Assembly: GCF_947179515.1 (NCBI RefSeq)
Contig: NC_067481.1
Coordinates: 28,786,086 to 28,850,085 of the forward strand
Length of the DNA stretch: 64,000 bases
Direction of reading: 5' to 3'
From: Apodemus sylvaticus
Taxonomy: Eukaryota; Chordata; Mammalia; Rodentia; Muridae
Below, in pieces: positions 13,280-24,759 of this stretch. The notes below the pieces were generated by a model, which was not told where the DNA came from, searched no databases, and saw nothing but the letters and a program-made list of their open reading frames with translations. Numbering within the stretch: the stretch's first letter is position 1; each line of letters starts with the position of its first letter. Made by a program: the position numbers and the translations under genes.

Positions 13280-13420
13280 AGCAGTGGCTCACATATGCGA
13301 TGCTAGCACCCTGACGGCTGAGGTGAGCTGCCAATTTGAGGCTAGCTTGTGCTACATAGTAAATCAAGACAACTAGGGCTTCACCAAAAGGTCCTGCCTC
13401 AGAAACCAAACAAAAACAAC
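13280..13420 (+). mobile_element. B4-like SINE
   Basis: AGTGGCTCACATATGCGATG and CTTGTGCTACATAGTAAATC; diverged. Confidence 0.55.
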
Positions 13421-13464
13421 ACCAGAGCTGGAGCAATGGCTCAGAGCTTAAGAGTTCTGGTTGT

Positions 13465-13644
13465 GCCAGGCAGTGGTAGTGCACACCTGTAATCCCAGCA
13501 CTTGGGAGGCAGAGGCAGGTAGATTTCTGAGTTTGAGGCCAGCCTGGTCTTCAGAGTGAGTTCCAGGACAGCCAGGGCTAAAAAGAGAAACCCTGTCTCA
13601 AAAAAACCAAATCCAAAAAAAACCAAAAAAGAAAAAAAAAAAAA
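13465..13644 (+). mobile_element. B1 SINE, first of tandem pair
   Basis: Sense B1 with A-rich tail, preceded by GAGTTCTGGTTGT. Confidence 0.93.
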
Positions 13645-13657
13645 GAGTTCTGGTTGT

Positions 13658-13825
13658 GCCAGGCGGTGGTAGTGCACACCTGTAATCCCAGCACTTGGGA
13701 GGCAGAGGCAGGCAGATTTCTGAGTTTGAGGCCAGCCTGGTCTACAGAATGAGTTCCAGGGCAGCCAAAGCTACACAGAGAAACCCTGTCTCTCGAAAAA
13801 CCAAAAAAAAAAAAAAAAAAAAAAA
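13658..13825 (+). mobile_element. B1 SINE, second of tandem pair
   Basis: Shares uncommon variants with the first copy (GGTAGTGCACACCTG and GAGTTTGAGGCC) and the same GAGTTCTGGTTGT leader. Confidence 0.93.
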
Positions 13826-13987
13826 GAGTTCTGGATGCTTTTCCAGAGGACTTGGATTTGATTTTCAGCACCCAAACAATGACTCTTGACAAGTTCCAGG
13901 GGATCTTGGCCCTCTTCTGGTCTCCAAGGGGACCAAGCACTCACAAAATACCAACACAGGTAAAATAAAAATAAGAAAAAAAAATAG

Positions 13988-14174
13988 GGGCTAAAGAGAT
14001 GGCTCAATGGTTAAGAGCAATGATTCCTCTTCCAGAGGTCCTGAGTTTAATTCCCAGCAACCACATGGTGGCTCACAACCGTCTGTAATGGGATCTGATG
14101 CCCTCTTCTAGTGTGTCTGAAGACAGCTACAAGGTACTCATATACAAATAAAATAAATACATCTTTAAAAAATT
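13988..14174 (+). mobile_element. B2 SINE
   Basis: Full-length sense B2 with AATAAAATAAAT tail. Confidence 0.92.
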
Positions 14175-14369
14175 AAAAACAGAAACACCCCACATCAAAC
14201 CAAACCAAACCTTCTTCATCTTTCCAATCAGCAACCTTAGAAACATTCCCTCACAAGCATTCTCTAGCTGATCATGTACTGGACAGACTGAGTGGTTGTG
14301 GAGAGTTGGGGAGGGGAGATTAGTGGGGTTTATTGCAATTGTGGGTGGTTTTTTTCTTTGTTGGTTTGT

Positions 14370-14738
14370 TTGTTTTGAGACAGATCTTCTGTAGCCAAGG
14401 CTACCCTCCAATACTGTAGCTGAGGATGTCCTTGAACTGATTCTCTTCCTTTCATCTCCCAAGTGTTGGGTTTATAGACATTCCCAACACCATGGAGAGT
14501 CAAAGTATTGCAGACTTAGAGCAGAACTGTCTTGTGCTGTTTTTTGTTCTTTTAATAACCTTTTGTGATCAGGCACCTTTAATAACTATTTGTGACTGCC
14601 ATGATGGTGCCTACCTTTGATCTCAGCCTTTGGGATGCAGATGCAGGTGGACCTCTGTGAGTTTGAAATTTATGTAGTGAAGTCTAGGTCTGCCAAGGCT
14701 ACATAGTAAGACCTGGTCTACAAAAACCAAACCAAAAA
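14370..14738. mobile_element. Diverged B1 (-) and B1/B4-like (+) SINEs
   Basis: 14,370-14,492 is antisense B1-like; 14,600-14,738 is sense with AAGGCTACATAGTAAGACC. Confidence 0.65.
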
Positions 14739-15385
14739 ACAAGCAACACAGCAATCAAAATAATTATTTTGTTGCTTATCTCTGAGTCTGACCTAACATC
14801 CTTTCAACTATCCAGAAAAATCTTTGGAATGAATTCAGACCGATACAACCTTCTATTACCCCAGAAGTTAAGAATGTTGTCAGATAATATCTGAGACCCA
14901 TAGCAGTCTCATTTCACATTTTGCAGGCTCCTGCCTTTGCTATTATGAATAATTCTGTGAGGAAACTTGGTGTTAGGATTATAGGTCTGACCCACTAGGC
15001 TTGGTTTCACTTGAACTATTTTTTTTTTTTCAAAAAATTCTCTTTATCTTGTGTGTTATTTGATTTGTATGTGAGTACAGCCATGCACTCCTGTGGTAGT
15101 CAGAGGACCTTTTCCGGGAGTCCGTTCTCTTCCTCCACTTTGTTGGGTTCCTAATTGCCTTAATTGCAGGCACGTGCCTGAGGTACTAGACTGTATAGCT
15201 CTGGAGAGGGTTAACTGGCGGGAACTCTCGTTCCGGCACTGGGATCCACACTCTGGGCTAGCTGGCTGGGCTTCTGGGAGAATCTCCTGTCTTTTCCTCC
15301 CCTCTTGCCTTAGGAGTGCTGTGGTTACAGATATATATATCATTAAGTCTTACTCTTTCCCCCAAACCCCCAACCCTTTGATTTT
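14739..15385. other. Mostly unique intergenic sequence
   Basis: No gene or clear element is seen. A weak antisense B3-like resemblance lies near 15,055-15,185. Confidence 0.4.
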
Positions 15386-15525
15386 TGAAGACAGGGTTTC
15401 TCTGTGTAGCCCCTTGTTGTCCTGGAACTCACTCTGTGGACCAGGCTGGCCTCGAACTCAGAGATCTGCCTGCCTCTGCCTCCCCAGTGCTGGGATTAAA
15501 GGTGTGCACCACCACTGCCTGGTCT
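15386..15525 (-). mobile_element. B1 SINE
   Basis: Antisense B1, GAAGACAGGGTTTCTCTGTG to CACCACTGCCTGG. Confidence 0.92.
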
Positions 15526-15639
15526 GCATCCTACCTTTTCGTGTGGTTTCCTGGTTGGTCCCCAGTCTAACATCGGACTTTGCCTAGGAAGTGGTATTTC
15601 TATGTTCAGAGCTATCTCACTGACCTCATCAGAAATTTT

Positions 15640-15912
15640 ATTTGAGATATGGCAAGTTTCAGGCTGGCTAAGTCTACACAGAGAACCCTGCCTCAAAACT
15701 TGCTATGTAAACCAGCCTGGCCTCAAACTCATAGAGCTCTGCCTGCCTCTGCTTTTCTGGATTGCTTTGTTTTCTGAGACAGGATTTCTCAGTATAACCA
15801 GCCCTGACTGTCCTGGACTCTTTGTAGACCAGGCTGACCTTGAACTCACAGAGATTCGCTTTTGCCTTTCTAGGGCTGGGATTAAAGTCATGAGTCTCCA
15901 TGCTCTGCCCAT
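15640..15912 (-). mobile_element. Two adjoining B1 fragments
   Basis: A partial, rearranged B1 is followed at about 15,760 by a second antisense B1. Confidence 0.75.
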
Positions 15913-16427
15913 TTGAACTATTTTAACTACCTCAGTTCTATCTTCTCGATTTACCTCTGAGTGTTTAATTTTTTAATTCCATGTCTTAGTGGGTCTTCTG
16001 TTACAAATAGGTTTGTCCCTAGAGAAGTATAAATGCCTACCCTCTCCTTTTACAGTTCCAAACCTTCTTGGATTGGATTACTTCAAGGTCTGCATTGGAG
16101 GACCTTTAGGTGTATTGAACTGTCTTACAGGCATGGACGAGGGGTTGCTTTCCACCAGCTAACCTTCCCCAGACCTACCTAGTCTAGTACCCCAGGCACG
16201 TGCCTGCAATTCGGGCAAAATTCCATATGACCAGAGGAGTGGCTGGAATCTAAGTGAGGGTCTTATGACTCTCCTCCCCATTCACTGAGGAACTCCAGAG
16301 CCTCCTGTCAGCAGGCACTGCTGATCTGATGAAGATGGCGGCCTTTACTCAGAAGGCTGCGCCCTGCAACGCCCTCTAACAATAGCTTCACTGGGGCTGT
16401 GGGTTGTTTTGTTTTGTTTTTAACATT
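15913..16427. other. Unique intergenic sequence
   Basis: No recognisable gene, RNA or element. Confidence 0.4.
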
Positions 16428-16620
16428 CCAGCTGGTGATGGTGGCGGCACTTGCCTTTAAGCCCAACACATGGAAGGCAGAAGCAGGAGGATCTCTGAGA
16501 GTTCGAGGCCAGCCTGGTTTATAAATTGAGTTCCAGGACAGCTAGGGCTACCTAGAGAAACCCTGTGTAAAAAAAAAAAAAACAAAAAAAACAAAAAAAA
16601 AACAAAACAAACAAACAAAA
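16428..16620 (+). mobile_element. B1 SINE
   Basis: Sense B1 with a long A-rich tail carrying AAAC interruptions. Confidence 0.88.
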
Positions 16621-16696
16621 AACCCCAAACCAAACCAAAATCTATATCACATTCCTTTCCTTTATGTACTATTATTGGTATATAGGATCTTTCAAC

Positions 16697-16699
<3 letters not shown>

Positions 16700-16727
<28 letters not shown>

Positions 16728-17215
16728 TTATTCATTTAGAGACAGGGTCTCATTGTGTAGTCCTTGCCAGCCTGAGATTCACTATGTAGACCCTGTTGGC
16801 CTGGAACTCACAGAGATCTGCCCGCCTCTACCTCTGGTAATGAGATGAAAGATATGCGCCTCCACACCCAGACTTACTTATTTATTTAAACAAAGTCTCA
16901 GTATGTACTTCAGGTTGGCCTGGAACTGGCTGGGGGATTCTGCCTGCAGGTGCAGCTGACACCTTAGTTTATTATATTTTACTTATTGTTTTATTTTCAC
17001 TGTTGTTTATTATTATTATCATTATTGTTGTTGCTGTGCATACATATATGGGCATATATGTGCTGGGCATTGAGCACAGGGCTGTCAACATGCTAGACAA
17101 GTCGTCCATCGTTTTCACTTTTGTTTTTTTCAAATAGGGTTTCTCTATGTAGACCAGGCTTGCCTTGAACTCAGAGGTCTACCTGTCAACTGAAGGAGTG
17201 CGCTACCGTGCCCAG
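16700..17215 (-). mobile_element. (TTTA)n plus B1 copies
   Basis: 16,700-16,733 is TTTA repeat; 16,738-16,872 is antisense B1; 17,120-17,215 is a B1 fragment. Confidence 0.8.
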
Positions 17216-17627
17216 CGTACCCTTTATTTTGAGACAGCATCTTTCTAACTTGCCAAAGCAGGCCTTGACCTTTTAATCGTCCTGCCTCAGACTCTCTAGA
17301 GTAGCTGGTATAACATATCTGCACCACCAGGCCCGCAACACACAACTTATAAGAATATTGGCCTCCACCTCTTTCCTTCTCCTCCTCCACTCCCCATCAT
17401 TTCAGCTAAAACAGTTTCCGAGGCTCATAGCATTATATTAGTTTCACTGTGATAAGAATTTTTGTACACAGGAGAGCATGTTGGCAGACTTATAATCTCA
17501 GCACTGTGGGGCAGGAGCGGGAGGGTCGGATGTTCAAGACCAGCATCAGTTACTTAGTAAGTTGAAAGTTTGAAGCCAGACTCGGCTTCATGATACCTTG
17601 TCCCAAAAAATAAAAAGCAACCATAGG

Positions 17628-17935
17628 AGCCCAGGAGATGGCTCAGCGGGTGAAGGTGCTTCCTGCCAAGACTGATGACCCGAGTTTAATCGTGGGACCC
17701 ACATAGCGGAAGCCAAAGGAGAGACCAACTGCATTCAACGAATTGTTTTCTGATCCCCATCGTGCGCATGTACAGTGTGCATGTACAAATCACATAACAT
17801 TGGCTGCGGTGGTGCAAGTCTGTAATTCCAGAAGACAAAAGGAGGCAGGAGGTCAAAGTTCAAGGCGATCCTAGGATTTACACAGAATGGGGTCAGCTGG
17901 AGCTGTGTGAGACCCTGTCTCAAAAAAAAAAAAAA
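17628..17935 (+). mobile_element. B3 SINE then B1/B4-like SINE
   Basis: B3: CAGGAGATGGCTCAGCGGG. Second: CGGTGGTGCAAGTCTGTAAT with a poly(A) tail. Confidence 0.75.
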
Positions 17936-17989
17936 GCTACATGTACAAATACCTGATGTAGCATTGATTTAGAGCCCCTTTCTCTCCCT

Positions 17990-19440
17990 GCCTGCCTGCC
18001 TCTCTGTCTGTCTGTCTGCCTGTCTGTCTCTTTTTCTCACCAGGTTGGCCACACACTCCCGTGTAGCTGAAGATGCCTTTGAGTCCCTGATTCTCCTGCC
18101 TTTATCTCCCTGGCTGGGATCATAAGGGGTTGACACCACGCCTGTTCTGAATCAGAGAAACAAGGAGAAGGGGATAAAGGCTTCCCCAGGCTAGCCCATA
18201 GTACAGGTAGAATGGTTTATCTTCCCCCCACCCCCCCAAAGACTCACTCAGAGACTAGTCAGGAAGAGAAAGGGTCCCGGGGACCAGAATGTACCCTTCA
18301 CTTTGCCAGGGCAATTATTTATCTAGAAGGGGTCAACGATTTGTCCAGGGTCATCCACCAAGCCTTCCAGGCAGGGCGTGGACCCTGAGCTTAGGATACC
18401 AGCCAGCACCCCTCATTCCCTGGGCCTGGCTGTCTGAAACCACTGTGTGAACTTGATTTGGGGGAGCATCATTGCCATTTCAAGTTCAGCTTTTCAAAGT
18501 CTCTCCTCTTGACTTGTTCTCCAACAGAACACAGACTGTCCATAAAGCTGCCAGAGAGATCTCTGGTTACTCTGGAGATCAAAGGGGGAGTAGCTGTATT
18601 ACTCATGACCCCAGCTGAACCAGATTAAGGCAAAGGTTCACTAGGCCAGCCTCTGCCCTGATCCAACTGTTCGTCCCTGCCTGGCTTTCATCATTCCAAG
18701 TCAGGAGAGAGGAAGCCACCCGGCCGGGTCCTTTCTTTTCTTCCCAGATCATTCAGGACAACGTGGAGCTAGAAGGTGTAGGACTAGTGTGCCAATCTTT
18801 GGTTACTCAGTGCCCAGACCCAGAAATGGGCAGTCACCTCTTCTAGATCTTGTCACCCATCCTCCTTGGATGTTAAAATAGGGCACAGAGGGCACAGCTA
18901 GAGGGTTGAGTCACAAAGTCTGGGTCCTCTGGAGCCTAGGGGAGCAGCTGAGGAAATTGTATTGCTAGGGCAGAAAGAGGGAAGGTAGGATACAACAGAC
19001 TCGTCCCAATGCCACGCAATCTTGTCTACTTGGCACTCTTCTCAGAGTGACCAGAGATCTGGTCGTGGGGAGGATGCAAGGTCAAACTAAAGCTGACTCT
19101 TATTTAGCCTCTAGCCGGACTAGCACCTCGGTCCCCGGTGGTCCCCGAGTACAGAGGGGCTCGCCCATCAGACCGGGAGGTCCCGACTGCCTCTCCTCTC
19201 CCCAGAGACCGACCCTCTGTTCCTGCTGGCAGGCCTCAGGGGCTCTGGGAGCCGGTTCCTTTGGCCTGTAGCTCACCACCGGGGAAGTTCCCACGTGACC
19301 CAAGCGCTGCTGGGCAAGTGGGACCAACCAGTCCAGGCATTGTCATCTGGCTCTATGTAGACTGTTGGTTTCCCGTTTATAAAACTCCTAGGTCCTCCAA
19401 AATTAGAGTGAAGATTGCAGGATGGCCCTGTATTGTGCAG
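17990..19440. other. Low-repeat region upstream of Acsf2
   Basis: The longest largely non-repetitive stretch before the gene. It may hold distal regulatory sites. No motif is strong enough to call apart from the TATAAAA at 19,378. Confidence 0.4.
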
Positions 19441-19860
19441 CAGAGCGGGTCTTGGGAGCGTGGGGGGAGGGGGCAGGGGCGGGACTTCGAGGGCGGGCTC
19501 GAAGGGCTGTAGTTCCCACGCAAAGGTGGCCAAGAACGAGTCGCCACTTCCCGGCCTCTCCTCGCCCCGCCCCGCTCCGCCCCGCCGCGCGGGGACCCAG
19601 TCCTCACCCCATAGGCAGAGCGACCCTCCCGCCTCCCCGCCCGCTTCTTATTCACCCCCGCCTCGTTCGCTTTCAAAGTTTACTCCCGGCCCGGATCCGC
19701 GGCGGAAGCGAATCATGGTTGTCCACCTCGGGATGCTGCGCCTCGGGAGGCTGTGTACTGCGAGCCTGGGGGCGCGCGGGCCCCGGACGCTGCTCTCTCG
19801 ACCTCGGCCGAACTCGAAGTTGCAGGGTGTCCGCGCTCTCAGGTACCCCCGAGCAGCTCT
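19440..19860 (+). promoter_or_regulatory. Acsf2: CpG-rich Acsf2 promoter and 5' UTR
   Basis: This is the only strongly CpG-dense patch upstream of the Acsf2 ATG in an otherwise CpG-poor window. GC-box-like sites include GGGGCGGG near 19,476 and several CCCCGCCCC/CCGCCCCG blocks at 19,565-19,590. Transcription start is probably within this island, with a 5' UTR of up to a few hundred nucleotides. A TATAAAA at 19,378-19,384 lies just upstream and may be incidental. Confidence 0.75.
19715..19842 (+). CDS. Acsf2: Acsf2 coding exon 1 (start codon, mitochondrial presequence)
   Basis: ATG lies in a strong Kozak context (A at -3, G at +4). It encodes residues 1-42 plus two bases of codon 43, beginning MVVHLGMLRLGRLC, with several Arg and no Asp or Glu, which fits mitochondrial import. 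The donor is AG|GTACCC. This start was chosen because it matches the expected family length. The same frame stays open upstream to another ATG at 19,415, which is discussed as a finding. Confidence 0.93.
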
Positions 19861-20936
19861 CTGAAAACAGAGGGAGGCTGGGCAGTCCCGAGAAGGGAAC
19901 TTGGGAGTTCTGCAGAGCTTGGCAGGGGCTGACCCCGCACTGGGTGGCCCTCACGCACACTACCCTACCACCTAGGCAAAGGGAAAAAAATCGGCTTGCC
20001 TGGGGTCTGGGGCTGCTGCTTCGTAGCTACAGGAGTCCCAAACTGAGTTCAAATTCCAGTTCAGAATTCCGTATGCGTCCCATGTGGTACACAGGGAGGC
20101 TTTTAACAGTACGCCCAGGAATAGAGCTGAATTCCGGGACACTCTCAGCTGTATTCACTTCCGTGAAAAACTTGGGACCGTTTGAGGGTCCTCAGAGCAA
20201 TGAGTGCAACAGGTCTTTCTTCCCTTTGTTTTCTTTTCTTTTCCTTCCTTCTTTTCCTCCTCCTCCTCCTCCTCCTCCTCCTCCTCCTCCTCCTCCTCCT
20301 CCTCCTCCTCCTCCTCCTCCATTTTTTGAAACAGGGTTCTCTCTGTGTAGCCCTGGTCGCCCTGAAACTCGGCGCTGTATACCAGGCTGGCCTTGAAATC
20401 ACAGAGATCTGGCTGCCTCTGCCTTCTGGGTGCTGGGAAAGTGCTGGCTAAAGACTCACGCCACTACTGCCCCTCTGTTTTCAGTCATTGCCACTTCTGG
20501 TCCCCGTCTGTCTTCAGTGCAAGGTCTGGGAAGGGGGTCGGCAGGAGAGAGTTGGCTGAATAAAGCTCATATGGCCAGATACTGAGGGAAGTGAGGAGCT
20601 TGCTGTGGAAAGGCCAGGCTGGGAGAGCCCGCTGCGCAAAGAGCTGAATGACGGGGTTTTCCGAAGCCAGTAGGGATGCACATCCCGTATTCTGCTCTAC
20701 CGCACAGTCCCGCAAGCTACTAAGGCGGACAGTGGTGGACAATGGTGGTGCGTACCTTTAAGGCAGAGGCAGCCTGGCCTATGGTGTAAACTCCAGGACA
20801 GCCAGGGGCTACACAGAGAAACCCTGTACACCCAATAAAAAGACACCCAGAGAAGAAGCTGGACGGATACGTTGGAAGATGCCTTTTTGGCTGGAACTCT
20901 CAGGTTACAGCCTTCTGAAAACTAGGAAACAAGCCG

Positions 20937-20984
<48 letters not shown>

Positions 20985-22909
20985 CATGCTGAATTAGTGC
21001 TCTAGCACTGATATACATGCCCAGCACCTGTGAAGCGCTTTAACATCCTTCTGCCTCCTTTCCTGGGGAGACCTAGGGGCTCACAGCTGGGTGTCCAGGC
21101 ATAAGTGGTTTTTGTCGTTATTGTTGTTTTGTGCTTAATATGTATACACTGCCGATGTCTTCAGTCACACACTGGAAGAGTGCATCGGATCCCATTACAG
21201 ATGGTTGTGAGCCACTATGTGGTTGCTGGGAATTGAACTCAGGACCTCTGGAAGTGCAGTCAGCGCTCTTAACCACTGCTGCGCCATCTCTCCAGGCCGC
21301 ACTTGTGTTTTAAGTGCAGGTGAAAGCAACTGACAGAAGTGTTTTCCTTCATCTATCTCTACTTTACTATTTTGAGGTAGGGTCTTTGACTGAGCCCGGG
21401 GCCCACTGATTCTGCTAGGATGACTAGCCAGTCTGCTCTAGAGGTCTTCTCTGTCCCCGCCGCCCCCAGCCCTAAGAAGTTACAGGAGGCTGAGCCACTG
21501 TGCTCAGCTTTTGTGTCTGCTGGGATCCGAACTCAGTTCCTTCTGACTGTATAGCAGCCATTTCCCTCGCCCCAGCATTCCTGATCTTTGACCTTTTCCT
21601 GTGTAAACAAAGCAGGTCACTTACTTGCCTCAGGCCTGTGACCTCTGAGGGCTCAATGTCAGGCCTCAGAGACACTATGTCCAGAAGAGATCCATTTATC
21701 AAGAGGAAAAAAAAATATTTTCTGAGTATCTGGCCCAACTTCTTCCCATTCCTCTCATGTTTGCATCCTTCCTTGCTGACTTTCATCCTTCCAAACGAAG
21801 TATCTGGTTTGTCCCCCACTCTCCGCTGCAGAAGCCTCCGTCTCAGGCATCTCAAATATTTAGCACACATCTCTGAGGGCATTGACCTAGCCCTCAGAGG
21901 TCAAGCACCTAGGCCCATAGGACTCAGACCCTAACTGGTGGAAGGATGAAGGGAATAGGGGGAGCACTAGATGGTGCTCCGGGCTGGTGGTGTGGGAAGC
22001 TGTTGTCCTCCACTCTCTGATTAGGTTACAGGCAGGGTTTGCAGCTGCCCAGCACACCAGGTCCATATTTGAGGTTTCTTTGTGTTTTTGAGGCAAGGTC
22101 TTGGTGTGTAATCCAGGCTGCCCTGCAACTTGAAGCTATTAATCTTTCTATCTCAGCCTCTGAAGCCGTGAAATTACAGGCGTGTATCACCATGCCTGGC
22201 TCAGGTTGCTGGTTTTGCTGAACAGGAAAGAACAAGAATTTGAAGCTAGCTTGTCTTGAGATACAACCCTGGCTACTAGGAACAGAGTTAATGGCCAAGA
22301 GGCATGTTACCTAATCTCTGAGTGTAGTTAGTTTGTTGCTAATGAATTCTTACTTGGTAACTTTCTGTGGGTAGAGAGGCAGAAGCTAGTAGCTGTTGCT
22401 TTTTAGCCTTTCCTTTGAGGTGGGGCTGACCCTAGTTAGCTAAGATTTAGACTTATCTGGACCTTAGCAATCCCATCAAAGGGCAGGTGTATTGAACCAG
22501 CCCCCATCCCTGACTCCACCCCCAACCACTGACAACTGGGTCTCTGTACAATGGCTTCGACAGGGAAACCTGCAGTGTGGGTACCTGAACCCTAAGTATT
22601 TCAGACTTTAGAAATGTCTCCTATCAGCTGAGTGGTAAGGGCAGCTGGGTGGTTAAGTTCAGCACTCAGAAGGCAGAGGCAGATGGATCTCTGAGTTCAA
22701 GGCCAGCCTCGTCTACAGAACAAATTCCAAGATAGCCAGGGCTGTTAGACATTGAAAGCCTGTCTCAAAAAAAAAATAAAACCCACCACTACCATCATCA
22801 CCACCACCACCACCACCATAATAACAAAAACAAAAAAGAAAGGTCTTTCATCAACCTCATCATTATCTTCCTTCTCTCCCTCTTCCTTCCTTCCTTCCTT
22901 CCTTCCTTC

Positions 22910-22961
<52 letters not shown>

Positions 22962-23081
22962 TTTCTTCCTTTCCTTCCTTTCTTCTTCCTCCTCCTCCCC
23001 CTTCCTCCTCCTCCTCCTCCTCCTCCTCCTCCTCCTCCTCCTCCTTCTTCTTCTTCTTCTTCTTCTTCTTCTTCTTCTTCT

Positions 23082-23140
<59 letters not shown>

Positions 23141-24720
23141 TCTCCTGTACCAGGAATCAAACTCAGAATCTTGCTAGGCACATGCCACCTTCTACCCCCT
23201 TGTTTTGTAGGAAGAGTTTGTTTGTTACACTCAAATAAAAACTCCTGTGTGTGTTCTCTTTGTACTCACAAAGGCACATCTACCAGCCGTTCCCTTTGGA
23301 TGCCAACAGTGAACACTCCACCAATGCAGTCCTGGGCTCCAACTCTTTATTGCCCCTAAGTAACTCTTTGTAGTTTGCTTCCTTCATAGGCTGTGGGTTC
23401 CTTTGGGAGGTTATATTGAGTGATCATAGGATTTTATAGTATGATTACATATGGAAATTGCACAGATCTTAAATGTATTGCTCGGTGAGTTTTAATGGCT
23501 TGTTCTCTATTGCTATAACTGAACGCCAGAGAACAGAGCCGTTTGTAAGCCTCCCTTCAGAGTTCATTTAACTCAAAGTTCTGAGGGCTAGGAGTCCAAG
23601 GGCCCAGTGCCAGCATGTGCTTGGCACTGGTGAGGGCCGTCCTGCTGGGTCATGACATGGCCCAGAGCATCACGTGGTAAGACCGGGAAACCATGCCAGG
23701 GAGAGCCATTTCAGAGTAAAGTTCTAGAACCCATTACTCCACAAAAGCATGGGTGGGTTACACCATTCCCAAGTGCAGAGGCCTCATGATCCAAAGATTG
23801 CATTCTGAGAACCATTAGTATATGAATTTGGAGAACCATTTAAACGATATCGCTCATAAACTCACTACTCCGTTTCCAAAGTTACCTTTTTTTCCTCAAG
23901 ACTTTTTCCTTCCTCCCTCCTTTTCATCTTCTTTTCCTTCCATTCTTTGTGGTTTTATTTATTTTATTTAATAATTTTTAAAAATTTACTTTTATGCACA
24001 GGGATGTCTTTCCTGAATGCATGTCTGTGCACCTTGGGCTTGTCCCGTTGTCCTCAGAGGCTAGAACAGGGCATTGGATCCCCTGGAACTAGAATTCAAG
24101 ATGGTTGCCACCGTGTGGGTGGTAGGAACGTAGTCTTTTAGAAAAGCAGCCAGTGCTTTTAATTGCTAAAACATCTCTTTAGCTCCTTGTTGATTTGATT
24201 TTTGAGATGGAATCATAATGAGATGGATCTTATTATGTTGCCTAGAGAGGCCTTAGACACAGCAATCCTCCAGCCTCAACCCCTCCAAATGCTGGCATCC
24301 CAGGCATGGGCCGCCACGCCCAGCTCTCCTTATTTCTTCCTTCTTGTTTATATGGGCTCCTTAAATGCTTGGCAGGAACAGTGTAAGGCAGATTGATGTT
24401 GGCTCATGGTTTGAGGTCAAAGTCCATCTTCACAGAGAAGGCCCGGGGTAAGATGACCGGCTCTGAGGGCCAGAGTGTATGGCATCGCATGTAAAGTGGT
24501 GTAATGTGGCAAGTTGTTGTGTTGTATGTGCCAGTCAGGAAATGCTAGCTCTCAGAGCGCTTTCTCCTTTCTGGGCAGTCTGGAAGCCCAGCCTGCATGG
24601 TGGTGCCACACGCCTTCGGGTAGCTTTTCTTCCCTCCATGAAACCTCTACGAAAACACCCTCAAGTCTTTGTGATTCCATGTCCAGTAGAGGGTACCATG
24701 ATTAACTACCACAGTGTATT

Positions 24721-24759
<39 letters not shown>

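Larger units (their letters stand above)
13425..13965 (+). mobile_element. B2/B3-type SINE split by two B1 copies
   Basis: The head is at 13,425-13,459 (GCTGGAGCAATGGCTCAGAG). The remainder resumes at 13,826 with GAGTTCTGGATGCTTTTCC. Confidence 0.8.

Noticed and set aside
19422..20396. Long + strand open frame with polyproline
   Set aside because: It overlaps Acsf2 exon 1 in another frame, and its proline run is the (CCT)n microsatellite. It ends in a B1.
22752..23181. Frames rich in Ser/Pro/Leu or Lys/Glu/Arg
   Set aside because: Direct translations of the pyrimidine tract on either strand.
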